A DNA stretch of 64,000 nt from positions 124,001 through 188,000 of the forward strand of contig NZ_CP048031.1 in the NCBI RefSeq assembly GCF_010092445.1, written 5' to 3'. Origin of the DNA: Shewanella sp. Arc9-LZ (GTDB taxonomy: Bacteria; Pseudomonadota; Gammaproteobacteria; Enterobacterales; Shewanellaceae). Both the position numbers and the translations under genes were made by a program. Below, piece by piece: positions 1-9,179 of the stretch; the first letter of the stretch is position 1; each line of letters begins with the position of its first letter. A model generated the notes under the pieces. The model was not told the DNA's origin, searched no databases, and saw only the letters and a list, made by a program, of their open reading frames with translations.

Positions 1-570
1 TTTGCCCGTGGATTACGCGCAATTTTACGTCAAGATCCCGATGTGGTCATGATTGGTGAAATTCGTGATTTGGAAACGGCGCAAATTGCAGTGCAAGCAT
101 CATTAACCGGTCACTTAGTGATTTCAACCTTACATACCAATACCGCATCAGGGGCAATAACCCGCTTGCAAGACATGGGCGTAGAACCCTTTTTAGTGTC
201 ATCAAGTTTGCTTGGCGTGCTTGCTCAACGCTTAATTCGGACATTATGCCCACAGTGTAAAGAAGCACATGAGCCTGATGAGCGTGAACGCGAGTTGCTG
301 GGTATTACCGCAAACGACACACGTATTATTTATCGCGCTAAAGGTTGTAAGGCCTGTGGTCAAAATGGTTATCGTGGTCGAACAGGTATTCATGAGTTAC
401 TTACCGTTGATGACAATGTCCGTGAGTTAATTCATGGAGGCAGGGGCGAATTAGCCATTGAAAAATATGTACGTAAATCGATTCCAAGTATTCGTCATGA
501 CGGCATGAGTAAAGTACTCACAGGTGTAACAACGCTAGAAGAAGTATTGCGCGTTACGCGCGAGGAGTAA
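1..570 (+). CDS. gspE: Type II secretion ATPase GspE, C-terminal part (5' end outside window)
   Basis: This is the C-terminal 189 residues of the cytoplasmic ATPase that powers the type II secretion pseudopilus; the reading frame is open from base 1. It shows the Walker B/Asp-box region ([12 protein letters not shown]), the conserved [13 protein letters not shown] histidine box and a tetracysteine zinc motif (CPQC about residues 83-86, CKACG about 117-121) that is typical of GspE and absent from most pilus retraction ATPases. It is followed three bases later by gspF, and gspG-N continue the operon, so the assignment to type II secretion rather than type IV pili is secure. The N-terminal GspL-binding domain and Walker A lie upstream of the window. 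Confidence 0.95.
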   Translation, partial: FARGLRAILRQDPDVVMIGEIRDLETAQIAVQASLTGHLVISTLHTNTASGAITRLQDMGVEPFLVSSSLLGVLAQRLIRTLCPQCKEAHEPDERERELLGITANDTRIIYRAKGCKACGQNGYRGRTGIHELLTVDDNVRELIHGGRGELAIEKYVRKSIPSIRHDGMSKVLTGVTTLEEVLRVTREE

Positions 571-573
571 TCA

Positions 574-1806
574 ATGGCGGCGTTTGAATACAAAGCCCTT
601 GATAGTAAAGGCAAGCAACAAAAAGGTGTGATAGAAGCTGATACTGCGCGTCATGCAAGAAGCCAGCTGCGTGAGCAGCGCCTTATGCCGCTAGAACTTC
701 AGCCTGTCAGTGAGAAAGAAGCCCGTTCACAGCGTGGCGGTTTTAATTTAGCCTCCCTATTTAAAAAGCGTATTTCTGTTGCCGAATTGGCATTGATTAC
801 GCGCCAAATAGCGACATTAGTGGCCGCAGGCTTACCCATTGAAGAAGCGTTAAAAGCGGTGGGGCAACAGTCTGAGAAAGATCGCTTAGGTAGCATGATT
901 ATGGCGGTGCGTTCTCGGGTGGTTGAAGGTTACAGCTTAGCTGACTCAATGGCCGAATTTCCGCATGTGTTTGATGACTTATACCGCGCAATGGTAGCCT
1001 CGGGTGAGAAATCAGGCCATTTAGAAGTGGTACTTAATCGACTTGCCGATTATACCGAGCGTCGTCAGCAACTCAAATCCAAGCTTACTCAAGCAATGAT
1101 TTACCCTATTGTATTAACCGTGGTCGCTATTGGTGTTATTGCGGTGTTATTGGCAGCTGTGGTGCCAAAGGTTGTTGGGCAGTTTGAACACATGGGCCAA
1201 GAATTACCTGGTACAACTCAGTTCTTGATTCTCGCCTCTGATTTTGTACAACATTGGGGGGTTGTGGTCGTACTGCTTATCTTTGCTGCTATGGTGATGT
1301 TTCAGCGACTGCTGACTAATCCGATTATGCGGATGAAATATGACACAGCCCTTTTGAAAATGCCCGTTATTGGCAAAGTAAGTAAAGGCCTGAATACCGC
1401 CCGATTTGCGCGAACATTAAGTATTTTGTCAGCCAGCTCGGTACCATTACTTGATGGGATGCGTATTGCCAGCGAAGTTTTACAAAATGTTAAGGTGCGT
1501 GCTGCTGTTGATGAGGCTACGGCGCGAGTCCGTGAGGGAACTAGTTTAGGCACGGCGTTGACTAATACTAAGTTATTCCCGGCAATGATGTTGTATATGA
1601 TTGCATCGGGTGAAAAAAGTGGCCAGCTAGAAAACATGCTAGAACGCGCAGCAGACAACCAAGACCGAGAGTTTGAGTCGAACGTTAATATTGCATTAGG
1701 AGTATTTGAACCAATGCTAGTCGTGAGTATGGCATCGGTTGTATTATTTATTGTAATGGCCATTTTACAGCCTATTTTAGAGTTAAATAACTTGATCAGC
1801 GGTTAG
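574..1806 (+). CDS. gspF: Type II secretion inner-membrane platform protein GspF
   Basis: A polytopic inner-membrane protein of 410 residues that forms the platform linking the GspE ATPase to the pseudopilus. It has the normal family length and two repeated T2SSF cytoplasmic domains, each carrying the hallmark ASGEKSG motif (near residues 146 and 347). Three hydrophobic segments are visible, near residues 170-195, 220-245 and 380-402. The ATG lies four bases after the gspE stop, consistent with translational coupling. A 96-bp gap before gspG is the only sizeable break in this part of the operon. Confidence 0.96.
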   Translation: MAAFEYKALDSKGKQQKGVIEADTARHARSQLREQRLMPLELQPVSEKEARSQRGGFNLASLFKKRISVAELALITRQIATLVAAGLPIEEALKAVGQQSEKDRLGSMIMAVRSRVVEGYSLADSMAEFPHVFDDLYRAMVASGEKSGHLEVVLNRLADYTERRQQLKSKLTQAMIYPIVLTVVAIGVIAVLLAAVVPKVVGQFEHMGQELPGTTQFLILASDFVQHWGVVVVLLIFAAMVMFQRLLTNPIMRMKYDTALLKMPVIGKVSKGLNTARFARTLSILSASSVPLLDGMRIASEVLQNVKVRAAVDEATARVREGTSLGTALTNTKLFPAMMLYMIASGEKSGQLENMLERAADNQDREFESNVNIALGVFEPMLVVSMASVVLFIVMAILQPILELNNLISG

Positions 1807-1902
1807 GTTTGAAGTTATGGATTTTTGTAGGGTAAGCGTAAACCAAGATTTATAGCTGATTTTACGCATGAATATATAGACAATTTTTAGAGGAAGTAAT
1901 TA

Positions 1903-2337
1903 ATGCAACATAATAATAAACAACGTGGTTTCACCTTACTCGAAGTAATGGTGGTGATTGTTATTTTAGGTATTTTAGCGTCAATGGTTGTGCCCAATTT
2001 GATGGGTAACAAGGACAAAGCCGATCAACAAAAAGCGGTATCAGATATTGTGGCGTTAGAAAATGCATTGGATATGTATAAGTTAGATAACAGTATTTAC
2101 CCAACCACAGAACAAGGTCTCGATGCGTTGGTGCAAAAGCCTAACTCGTCACCAGAGCCGCGTAATTTCCGTGAAGGTGGGTATGTTAAGCGTTTACCAC
2201 AAGATCCATGGCGCAGTGACTATTTACTATTAAGCCCTGGTGAAAATGGCAAAATTGACATTTTCAGCGCAGGACCAGATGGACAACCAGGTTCTGAAGA
2301 CGATATCGGAAGCTGGAATTTACAAGATTTCCAATAA
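1903..2337 (+). CDS. gspG: Major pseudopilin GspG
   Basis: The main subunit of the type II secretion pseudopilus, 144 residues. A short basic leader ends in the prepilin peptidase site G^FTLLE with the invariant glutamate at position +5 of the mature protein, followed by a hydrophobic helix (VMVVIVILGILASMVV). The C-terminal part contains the GspG signatures around NSIYPTTEQGLDAL and a calcium-site-like segment SAGPDGQPGSEDDI. The start is supported by AGAGGAAG a few bases upstream. It follows gspF after 96 bp and precedes gspH by one base. Confidence 0.97.
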   Translation: MQHNNKQRGFTLLEVMVVIVILGILASMVVPNLMGNKDKADQQKAVSDIVALENALDMYKLDNSIYPTTEQGLDALVQKPNSSPEPRNFREGGYVKRLPQDPWRSDYLLLSPGENGKIDIFSAGPDGQPGSEDDIGSWNLQDFQ

Positions 2338-2338
2338 G

Positions 2339-2911
2339 ATGATTCATCATCGTCAAGCCGGTTTCACTTTATTAGAGGTGTTAATTGTGGCATTGCTAAT
2401 GGGTTTGGTTGCCTCTGCGGTAACCATGTCTATTAGTGTTGCTGGGCCGGAACAAATGCTCAAAAAACAGGCGCAACGTTTTATGACTGCCACTGAGATG
2501 GTGCTTGATGAAAGCGTCTTAAGCGGTCAGTTTATTGGCATTGTGATTGACGAAGATCAATATCAGTTTGTGTTTTATAAAGAAGGCAAATGGATGCCAG
2601 TTGATCAAGACCGGCTATTATCGGCCAAAAAAATGGATGCCGGTATTACCTTAGATATTGTGATCGATGGCATGCCATTAGTTCAAGAAGACGAGCAAAA
2701 TGAGTCTTGGTTTGATGAACCTTTTATCGACGAAGAGAGCGAAGAAGAAAAAAAGAAACATCCTGAACCGCAAATTTTATTGTTTCCCAGCGGAGAAATG
2801 ACTCCCTTTGAGTTGGGTTTTAATACGATTAATGACGACCGTCAGCCAGTCAATGTGCTGGTTGTGGGTGACGCGTTAGGCCGTTTAACATTAGGGCGTG
2901 TAGATGAATAA
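2339..2911 (+). CDS. gspH: Minor pseudopilin GspH
   Basis: Minor pseudopilin of 190 residues. I chose the ATG at 2339, one base after the gspG stop, because it puts the prepilin site (QAG^FTLLEVL) directly behind a short leader; a longer in-frame start at 2240 would lie inside gspG and give an unlikely leader. The protein has an unusually acidic, low-complexity insertion about residues 117-145, rich in Asp/Glu and then Lys, which looks like a surface loop. The gene overlaps gspI by 8 bases. Confidence 0.93.
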   Translation: MIHHRQAGFTLLEVLIVALLMGLVASAVTMSISVAGPEQMLKKQAQRFMTATEMVLDESVLSGQFIGIVIDEDQYQFVFYKEGKWMPVDQDRLLSAKKMDAGITLDIVIDGMPLVQEDEQNESWFDEPFIDEESEEEKKKHPEPQILLFPSGEMTPFELGFNTINDDRQPVNVLVVGDALGRLTLGRVDE

Positions 2912-3386
2912 ACTCACATCACATCGACGCCCTCAATACGGGAAAGTTAACCGCTCAGGTATTAACAACTTAGGTATTAGTCGCTCATTTGTTAGTCACT
3001 CTGGCGTTAAAAGCTTACGCGGTAAAAATTGTGGTATGACCTTACTTGAGGTTATCGTTGCTCTAGCTGTGTTTTCCATTGCAGCGGTATCGGTTACTAA
3101 AAGTTTGGGTGAACAAATGGCGAACATGCCCATTTTAGAGGAACGAACGTTAGCCCAATGGGTAGCCAGTAATCAAATGGTCGACGTGCGATTACCTGGT
3201 ACCTTTCCTGATATAGGCCAAAAAACGGGTCAGTCAGAACTTGCGGGCCGCGAATGGTATTGGCGCCAAGAAGTGATTAAAACCACCGATGATAAATTTA
3301 GAATGATCCGTATTAGCGTCAGTGACGACGACAAATTTAAACGCGTAGTGGCTCAGGTAAGCAGTTATGTCCATAACAAAGCCTAG
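2904..3386 (+). CDS. gspI: Minor pseudopilin GspI with long leader
   Basis: Minor pseudopilin, 160 residues as annotated. The prepilin motif G^MTLLEVIVALAVFS is clear at residues 44-58, which leaves a 44-residue leader before the cleavage site, far longer than the usual 5-15. The ATG at 2904 overlaps the end of gspH by 8 bases, and no closer in-frame ATG, GTG or TTG is evident, so the long leader may be real. The mature domain is typical of GspI, which pairs with GspJ and GspK at the pseudopilus tip. Confidence 0.9.
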   Translation: MNKLTSHRRPQYGKVNRSGINNLGISRSFVSHSGVKSLRGKNCGMTLLEVIVALAVFSIAAVSVTKSLGEQMANMPILEERTLAQWVASNQMVDVRLPGTFPDIGQKTGQSELAGREWYWRQEVIKTTDDKFRMIRISVSDDDKFKRVVAQVSSYVHNKA

Positions 3387-4071
3387 GTATTTCAGCGGCT
3401 TTACCTTACTCGAAATGCTTATCGCGATTGCGATTTTTGCCATGTTGGGTATCGCGGCAAACTCAGTATTGTCGACGGTAATGAAAAATGATGAAGTGAC
3501 CAAAGAGTTTGCTACTCGGCTTAAGTCATTACAGCAAGGTTTTGGTGCGTTAGAACGTGATTTTGGCCAAATGGTAGCGCGTAGCCCTAGATTATTTGAA
3601 GGTGATCGTGGCAGCCGTTTTTTTCAGGCTGGCGATAATATCCTCGACTCTGAAACCGAAGCACTGGTATTTTACCGTTTGGGCTGGTTAAACCCCGATG
3701 GCATGTTACCTAGAGGCAGCCTGCAATCGGTTGCCTATGTGGTTCAAAATGGCCGTCTTGAGCGTTGGTATTATCCTTATCCTGAACCTGTATCAGGTGC
3801 TGAGCCATTAAAAAGCATGGTTATTGACCATGTGCTGTCAATTGAGTATTCGTTTTATATGGATGATAAATGGCAGAAGCAAGTTGATGGAACCGTGATG
3901 CCAAAAGGGATTGCGATGGAAATAGAATTAGAAGGTTTGGGTAAAATTCAGCGTCGTTTTTTACTGCCTAAAGGTGCACCAGCAACTAAGTCTGACAAAG
4001 ACAGTGGCAACAACCGTAACGGTTCAAATAGTAAAGATGAAAATGAAACCGATGATGGGAAATCCTCATAA
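3367..4071 (+). CDS. gspJ: Minor pseudopilin GspJ
   Basis: Tip-complex pseudopilin of 234 residues. The leader ends at a prepilin site (SG^FTLLEML) followed by a hydrophobic helix. The body carries the GspJ-type segments LERDFGQMVARSPR and LVFYRLGWLNPDG. The last 35 residues are a hydrophilic tail rich in Lys, Asp, Asn and Ser that looks disordered. The gene overlaps the end of gspI by 20 bases and abuts gspK (last base of the stop is the first base of the gspK ATG). Confidence 0.95.
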   Translation: MSITKPRYFSGFTLLEMLIAIAIFAMLGIAANSVLSTVMKNDEVTKEFATRLKSLQQGFGALERDFGQMVARSPRLFEGDRGSRFFQAGDNILDSETEALVFYRLGWLNPDGMLPRGSLQSVAYVVQNGRLERWYYPYPEPVSGAEPLKSMVIDHVLSIEYSFYMDDKWQKQVDGTVMPKGIAMEIELEGLGKIQRRFLLPKGAPATKSDKDSGNNRNGSNSKDENETDDGKSS

Positions 4072-5057
4072 TGGGCGGCCAAAAGCAACGCGGGGTTGCA
4101 TTAATAGTAGTGATGCTAATTGTTGCTATGGTGGTGATTATTGCCACCAACATTAGTAGTCGCAATCAGCTTTCAATGCGTCGAACGCTTAATTTAGCCC
4201 AATACGACCAGGCTTATTGGTATGCCCTTTCTGCTGAAGAGCTGGCGATGAAAGTGCTCAAGCAAGATTTTGAAGATTCAGAAGGAACCGTACATTTACA
4301 ACAGTATTGGGCCTTGGCCAATGTGGCGTTTCCAGCTGAATACGGTGAAATTGTCGGTGAAATACAAGATATGCGATCATGCTTTAATGTTAATGCCGTC
4401 GGTCAAGCATCGAATGAAATTGAAAATGGTCAGCCCAAAATGACCGTAGCAGCTATACAGTTTCAATCGCTGTTGATCAGTTTAGGCGTTGATGATTTTG
4501 GCGCCGAGCAATTAACGTCAACCCTTAAAGATTATATCGACGAAGATACGTTATCAGGCCCATATGGTGCTGAAGATGCCGAATATGAATCGCGTAATGT
4601 GCCATATCGTGCGGCCAATACCTTGATGCAGCATCGCAGTGAGTTACGTGCAGTGTTAGGGTTCAACCAAGATGTTTACCTGAATCTTTTACCTTATGTA
4701 TGTGCAATACCTGGTGAAGACAGTCAGCTATTAAATGTAAATACCATTAAGGTTGAGCAAGCAGCTTTACTGACAGCAATGTTAGAAAATAAAATATCAG
4801 TCGGCGAAGCTGAAAATGTTATTAACAATCGTCCAGCGGATGGATATGAAAAAATTGAAGAGTTTTGGGAAGGTTCATCACTCAGTGGTATAAAGATTGA
4901 AGCAAATGTAAAGTCGAGTTTTGTGGTTGATAGTCAGTACTTTTTATTGAAGGCTGGTGCCAAAGTCGATACTGCAATATTTCGAATGGATAGTGTCCTG
5001 AAGCGTAATGGTAAAGATTTAGATGTGCTCACCCGTCAGTATGGTGGTCAACAATAA
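4071..5057 (+). CDS. gspK: Minor pseudopilin GspK
   Basis: Large tip pseudopilin, 328 residues, normal for the family. It has a short leader (QRG^VALIVVMLIVAMVVII); the residue at +5 is not Glu, as is typical of GspK, which lacks the conserved glutamate. The cysteine pair (CFNVNAVG, YVCAIPGED) and the large alpha-helical insertion expected of GspK are present. Its ATG overlaps the gspJ stop by one base. A 51-bp gap with GGTGGAG before gspL follows. Confidence 0.94.
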   Translation: MGGQKQRGVALIVVMLIVAMVVIIATNISSRNQLSMRRTLNLAQYDQAYWYALSAEELAMKVLKQDFEDSEGTVHLQQYWALANVAFPAEYGEIVGEIQDMRSCFNVNAVGQASNEIENGQPKMTVAAIQFQSLLISLGVDDFGAEQLTSTLKDYIDEDTLSGPYGAEDAEYESRNVPYRAANTLMQHRSELRAVLGFNQDVYLNLLPYVCAIPGEDSQLLNVNTIKVEQAALLTAMLENKISVGEAENVINNRPADGYEKIEEFWEGSSLSGIKIEANVKSSFVVDSQYFLLKAGAKVDTAIFRMDSVLKRNGKDLDVLTRQYGGQQ

Positions 5058-5108
5058 TAACAAATTCATTGCGTAACAATGCGTATTGAGATCGGTGGAG
5101 AATAAACA

Positions 5109-6314
5109 GTGTCTGAACGGCTATTTATCCGGTTAGGAAAATCATCAGAACACCCATGTTCGTGGCTAGTATGGTCAGAACAAGAGCAAGAGATCATCGC
5201 TTCTGGTGAATTATCTGATGCCGCCAGTCTCAGCACTTTAGCTGAGCGTGCGGGTAATCGTCCTGTTGATGTACTTGTGCCTGCGGCCAACATGACATTG
5301 ACACAAATTTTGTTGCCCGAAAAAGGTCAACGCCAAGCATTAAAGGCGTTGCCATACATGTTAGAGGAATCATTAGCGACGAATGTAGACAATATGCATT
5401 TTGTTGTTGGGCCTCGTGAAGGTGAGCAGCTTAATGTGGCTGCGGTGGCGCATGAGCAAATGCAAATATGGCTTGAATGGCTCCATCATGCAGGCTTAAA
5501 AGTAAAACGTATCGTGCCAGATTGTTTAGCGTTGCCGTTAGAGCAATGTCGCTGGGCGGCAATGAGTGTTGGTAGTGAGTATTTAATCCGAACGTCTGAA
5601 GGTGGAGGCGTTAGCGTGCCTAAAGCATGGTCTGCATTTGCACTTCCACACCTATTAACAGCTGCAAAACCTAATGATAATGAGTCAATTAGTGTAGCAA
5701 GCTACAGTGACGATATTGTATTTGAAGGCGTGGAAATTAATAACAAGCCACTCGATTTACCGATGATGGTATTAGCAAAAGGCATTTTGAACGCCCCAAT
5801 CAATTTGCTAAGTGGCATTTATAAACCTAAGCATGAATACAGTAAGCAATTACTCACCTGGAAAAATACGGCGATTGTGGTGATGATTGCGATTGTTTTA
5901 GCCTTAGCGAATAAAGGCATCGCCATTCATCAACTGAATAACCAGACCGCAGAGCTGCAAGCTCAAAGCGAAATGATTTTTAAACAAGCTGTACCGGGTG
6001 TAAACCGTATTGTTAATATGCGCTCACAAATGGGCAGTGAATTACGCAGCATGCAAGGCCAAGGTGGCGGTGCAGTATTTTTTGAAATGCTAGATGGTTT
6101 AAAGCCAGCGTTTAGTAAGGTGCCAGAACTTAAACCGAACACTTTGCGTTACGAAGCCAATCGTAATGAGCTACGAATGCAAGTGACAGCAAAAACGTAC
6201 GGCCAAATAGATACATTTAAAGAGCTTGTTAGCAAAGACTATCTTCTCGAAGGTGGTGCCATGAACAGTAGCGAAGAAAGCGTTACCAGTACGCTGACGT
6301 TAAGGAATAAATAA
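5109..6314 (+). CDS. gspL: Type II secretion protein GspL
   Basis: Bitopic inner-membrane protein of 401 residues that anchors the GspE ATPase. A cytoplasmic actin-like domain occupies about residues 1-240; one transmembrane segment (NTAIVVMIAIVLALANKG) lies near residue 260, and a periplasmic ferredoxin-like domain follows. The start is GTG at 5109, supported by GGTGGAG about eight bases upstream. gspM starts two bases after its stop, in keeping with the GspL-GspM complex. Confidence 0.94.
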   Translation: MSERLFIRLGKSSEHPCSWLVWSEQEQEIIASGELSDAASLSTLAERAGNRPVDVLVPAANMTLTQILLPEKGQRQALKALPYMLEESLATNVDNMHFVVGPREGEQLNVAAVAHEQMQIWLEWLHHAGLKVKRIVPDCLALPLEQCRWAAMSVGSEYLIRTSEGGGVSVPKAWSAFALPHLLTAAKPNDNESISVASYSDDIVFEGVEINNKPLDLPMMVLAKGILNAPINLLSGIYKPKHEYSKQLLTWKNTAIVVMIAIVLALANKGIAIHQLNNQTAELQAQSEMIFKQAVPGVNRIVNMRSQMGSELRSMQGQGGGAVFFEMLDGLKPAFSKVPELKPNTLRYEANRNELRMQVTAKTYGQIDTFKELVSKDYLLEGGAMNSSEESVTSTLTLRNK

Positions 6315-6315
6315 C

Positions 6316-6792
6316 ATGGAAAACATGCGTAGTTGGTGGCAAGGTTTAGCCATTAGAGAACAACAACTTGTTGGTTTTTGTGCTGCAGTATTGGCGATAG
6401 GCATCATTTATTGGGGCATTTGGACACCGATATCGAATGCTCAAGAAACTGCCCAACGTGATAACAGCGCAGCGCAGCAAACGTTAAATTATGTTAAACA
6501 AACCGCCAATAAAATAGCGGGTCTGAAACAAGCGGGTGCGCAAGCTAAAGTTCGTGGCAGTTTAAGTTCTTTGGTAAATCAAACAGCTGGACAATATAAG
6601 TTAGAGATCACTCGCATGCAGCCGCAAGACGATAAAATTCAGCTATGGATGGATGACGTGCCATTTGATGCGTTACTAGGTTACTTGCATGACTTAGTAG
6701 AGCAAAAGGGCTTAACGTTAGACAGCGTAGATCTAACCGAATCAGACGTTGCTGGCTTTGTAAAAGTAAGACGTATTCAGCTTTCTCAGTAA
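6316..6792 (+). CDS. gspM: Type II secretion protein GspM
   Basis: Small bitopic inner-membrane protein of 158 residues that stabilises GspL. A short cytoplasmic N-terminus (with WWQGLAIREQQL) is followed by one membrane helix (LVGFCAAVLAIGIIYWGIW, about residues 18-36) and a periplasmic ferredoxin-like domain. Position directly between gspL and gspN and the length match the family. Confidence 0.94.
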   Translation: MENMRSWWQGLAIREQQLVGFCAAVLAIGIIYWGIWTPISNAQETAQRDNSAAQQTLNYVKQTANKIAGLKQAGAQAKVRGSLSSLVNQTAGQYKLEITRMQPQDDKIQLWMDDVPFDALLGYLHDLVEQKGLTLDSVDLTESDVAGFVKVRRIQLSQ

Positions 6793-6801
6793 GGATTTTT
6801 T

Positions 6802-7563
6802 GTGAGCTTATTTTCAAAAATAGTCATTGGCGTCATTATTTACCTCGCGTTTTTATTGGTTTATTTACCGGCGAACTGGTTAGTCAGTATCGCTCCGTTA
6901 CCTAATAATGTGGTTATCACAGGTGCTGAAGGTACACTTTGGCAAGGAAAGGCGGCGTTAATTACCATTGATCAACGCCAAATAGAACACGTTAGTTGGC
7001 AGTTAAGTCCATGGGGATTATTGCTTGGTAAAGCCGATATCGATTTTAATATCGGTAATCGAGCTACGGCTGTTAGTGGTAAAGGTAGTGTGAGTTGGTC
7101 GTTATCTGGGCTGAGTGCCAAAAATATTCGCCTTGATTTACCTGATAGTTTTTTACTAGCGGGAGCCCGTTTACCTTTTAAAACCCAAATTGATGGCGAT
7201 GTGAGCTTAATGGTTGCAGTGCTAGAGCAAGGTAAACCATGGTGTGAACAATTAAACGGTAAATTATTTTTAAATAATACTAACGTTAAAAATCAATATG
7301 GCGTGTACCCTTTAGGTAACATTTCATTGGGGCTCAGTTGCCTTGATGGGCAATTACAAATTGCCACTGATGAAACTCAAAACGTATTAGGCTTAACGGG
7401 AACTGTTATTTTAGGCGAGTCAAACTTGGTTAAAGTGAGTGCTAAAATTAAACCGACCGATGCCCAACCTAAAGATTTACGTGATTCGTTATCCTTTTTA
7501 GGTCGACAAGACAGCCAAGGGTATTACCCTATTAACTATCAAGGCGTTGTGCCTGGCTTGTAA
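6802..7563 (+). CDS. gspN: Type II secretion protein GspN
   Basis: Inner-membrane type II secretion component of 253 residues with a single N-terminal membrane segment (VIGVIIYLAFLLVYLPANWL) and a large periplasmic part of beta character, containing the family-typical AEGTLWQGKAALI and SPWGLL segments. The start is GTG, preceded by AAGGA. It is the last gene of the operon; a strong hairpin with a T-run lies directly downstream. GspN is not required in all type II systems, and its exact role is unsettled. Confidence 0.92.
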   Translation: MSLFSKIVIGVIIYLAFLLVYLPANWLVSIAPLPNNVVITGAEGTLWQGKAALITIDQRQIEHVSWQLSPWGLLLGKADIDFNIGNRATAVSGKGSVSWSLSGLSAKNIRLDLPDSFLLAGARLPFKTQIDGDVSLMVAVLEQGKPWCEQLNGKLFLNNTNVKNQYGVYPLGNISLGLSCLDGQLQIATDETQNVLGLTGTVILGESNLVKVSAKIKPTDAQPKDLRDSLSFLGRQDSQGYYPINYQGVVPGL

Positions 7564-7586
7564 AATCGGTTGATATTTGAATAACT

Positions 7587-7617
7587 AATGCCTTGATATC
7601 ACTATCAAGGCATTTTT
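7587..7617 (+). terminator. Rho-independent terminator of the gsp operon
   Basis: Perfect 12-bp stem (7587-7598 with 7603-7614), TCAC loop, then TTTTT. It sits 23 bases after the gspN stop. The interval 7618-7732 that follows is AT-rich and shows nothing else recognisable. Confidence 0.85.
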
Positions 7618-7732
7618 ATATCGGCAATAATTTATCGAATAACCTTATCAACTACTTTATTAACTATGTTCAGACATCAACCGCTATTTAACGATCAATC
7701 ACTACTTGAATCGTTTATATAGTGATATTTGC

Positions 7733-8398
7733 TTATACCGATTGAAGTGCCAATGATAGTGGGTGGTAATCGGTAATCGCTGGGAAGTCGGTAAATTCAA
7801 TATGAGGCTTTTGGCTATCGGGGTTTTTAATCCCGAGTTGATAACCTATGCCAGCCTTTTTCGATGCCGCTAATATCACTTCGCTGTCATCAATAAATAA
7901 ACACCGTGACGGATCTAAGTTGAACTTAGTCAGTGCATACTGCCAAAATTGCGGATGTTCTTTGGGATAACCGCTTTCATGGCTCGATAACATTTCATCT
8001 AAACCATGGCCTAAATTGGTATGAGTTAACTTAAGCGCTAAGCTTTGTGGGTGAGCATTAGTAAACAAAATGCGTTGTTTACTTGCCCCTGCTAATGCCT
8101 GTAAAAAAGGCATGCTGTCTTGGCGAAGTTTAATTCTATCAGCCGATGCATGGTGTAATGCCAAAATATCGAGTTGTAAATAGCGTTGCCAGTAATCAAG
8201 ACAATACCAATCTAAGGTGCCAACGACATCATAGTAAGCTTGTTTAACGAGTGTATTGGCTTCATCCAAACTTATTTGACGCTGCATGCTTAATTGTTGT
8301 GGCACTAAATGTAACCAAAAGTGGTTGTCAAAATGCAGATCAAGCAAGGTACCATCCATGTCGAGCAGCACTGTATCTATTTTATACCAAGGAAACAT
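7733..8398 (-). CDS. yrfG: HAD-family GMP/IMP nucleotidase (YrfG-like)
   Basis: Haloacid dehalogenase-type phosphatase, 221 residues. Motif I is DMDGTLL (residues 13-19), motif II lies at ILFTNAH, and motif IV is CLFIDDSEV. Overall sequence and its divergent position next to nudE match the Escherichia coli yrfG-nudE arrangement; YrfG dephosphorylates GMP and IMP. The substrate is inferred from this family match, not seen directly. The 77-bp space to nudE must hold both promoters. Confidence 0.85.
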   Translation of the reverse strand: MFPWYKIDTVLLDMDGTLLDLHFDNHFWLHLVPQQLSMQRQISLDEANTLVKQAYYDVVGTLDWYCLDYWQRYLQLDILALHHASADRIKLRQDSMPFLQALAGASKQRILFTNAHPQSLALKLTHTNLGHGLDEMLSSHESGYPKEHPQFWQYALTKFNLDPSRCLFIDDSEVILAASKKAGIGYQLGIKNPDSQKPHIEFTDFPAITDYHPLSLALQSV

Positions 8399-8475
8399 GT
8401 AAATTCCGGTTGTAGAATATACCCATAATAGTAAGATTGTACCCTGTATATATTAATTCGTCACACGAGGCTTCA

Positions 8476-9063
8476 ATGACACAGCGGCATAAAAAGCCGG
8501 AAATCCTGCATACCGAAATTGTTGCCAAAAGCAGACTGTTTCAAATCGAGCAGGTACACCTTAAGTTTTCTAATGGCGTAGAGCGTCAATATGAAAGAAT
8601 GAAGGGCGGTAGCAGAGGGGCGGTGATGATAGTGCCTATTCATCAAGGTAATTTATTATTAGCGAGTGAATATGCCGCCGGCACTGATAATTATGAACTC
8701 GGTTTTCCGAAAGGGTTGATAGATCCAGGCGAAACGGCAGTTGAAGCCGCTAATCGAGAGCTCCAAGAAGAAATTGGTTTTGGCAGTTATCAATTGACCT
8801 ATCTAAAAGAGCTATCGCTTGCGCCAGGCTACTTTTCCAGCAAAATGCATATTTTTGTTGCTGAAAAACTGTACCCTAGCCGTTTAGAAGGGGATGAGCC
8901 TGAACCAATAGACGTGATCCCTTGGCCATTATCTGATTGGCAGTTATTACTCGAGAATGTTGATTTTTCAGAATCTCGTAGTGTTAGTGCACTTTTTTTA
9001 ACTCAGCAATATCTCAATACACCAACAGATAATCTTACACGTGAAGTCAACGCCGTAAAATAG
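8476..9063 (+). CDS. nudE: ADP compounds hydrolase NudE (Nudix)
   Basis: Nudix hydrolase of 195 residues that in the family cleaves ADP-ribose, NADH and diadenosine nucleotides. The Nudix box (G-x5-E-x7-REL-x2-EEIG) is intact: GLIDPGETAVEAANRELQEE and following IG. I chose the ATG at 8476 (MTQRHKKPEILHT), preceded by CGAGG, over the upstream ATG at 8437, because family members begin here and the upstream 13 codons lack a ribosome binding site. Confidence 0.9.
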   Translation: MTQRHKKPEILHTEIVAKSRLFQIEQVHLKFSNGVERQYERMKGGSRGAVMIVPIHQGNLLLASEYAAGTDNYELGFPKGLIDPGETAVEAANRELQEEIGFGSYQLTYLKELSLAPGYFSSKMHIFVAEKLYPSRLEGDEPEPIDVIPWPLSDWQLLLENVDFSESRSVSALFLTQQYLNTPTDNLTREVNAVK

Positions 9064-9179
9064 GTTATTCACAAGTAGTATTGAGTTAGTCATTGAACAG
9101 CAACATCGAATAGGCAATAGCCTTATTTATTGATGTCCTTGTGAGGTCATCCTTATCGAATCCAGCAATTGGAGTAATA

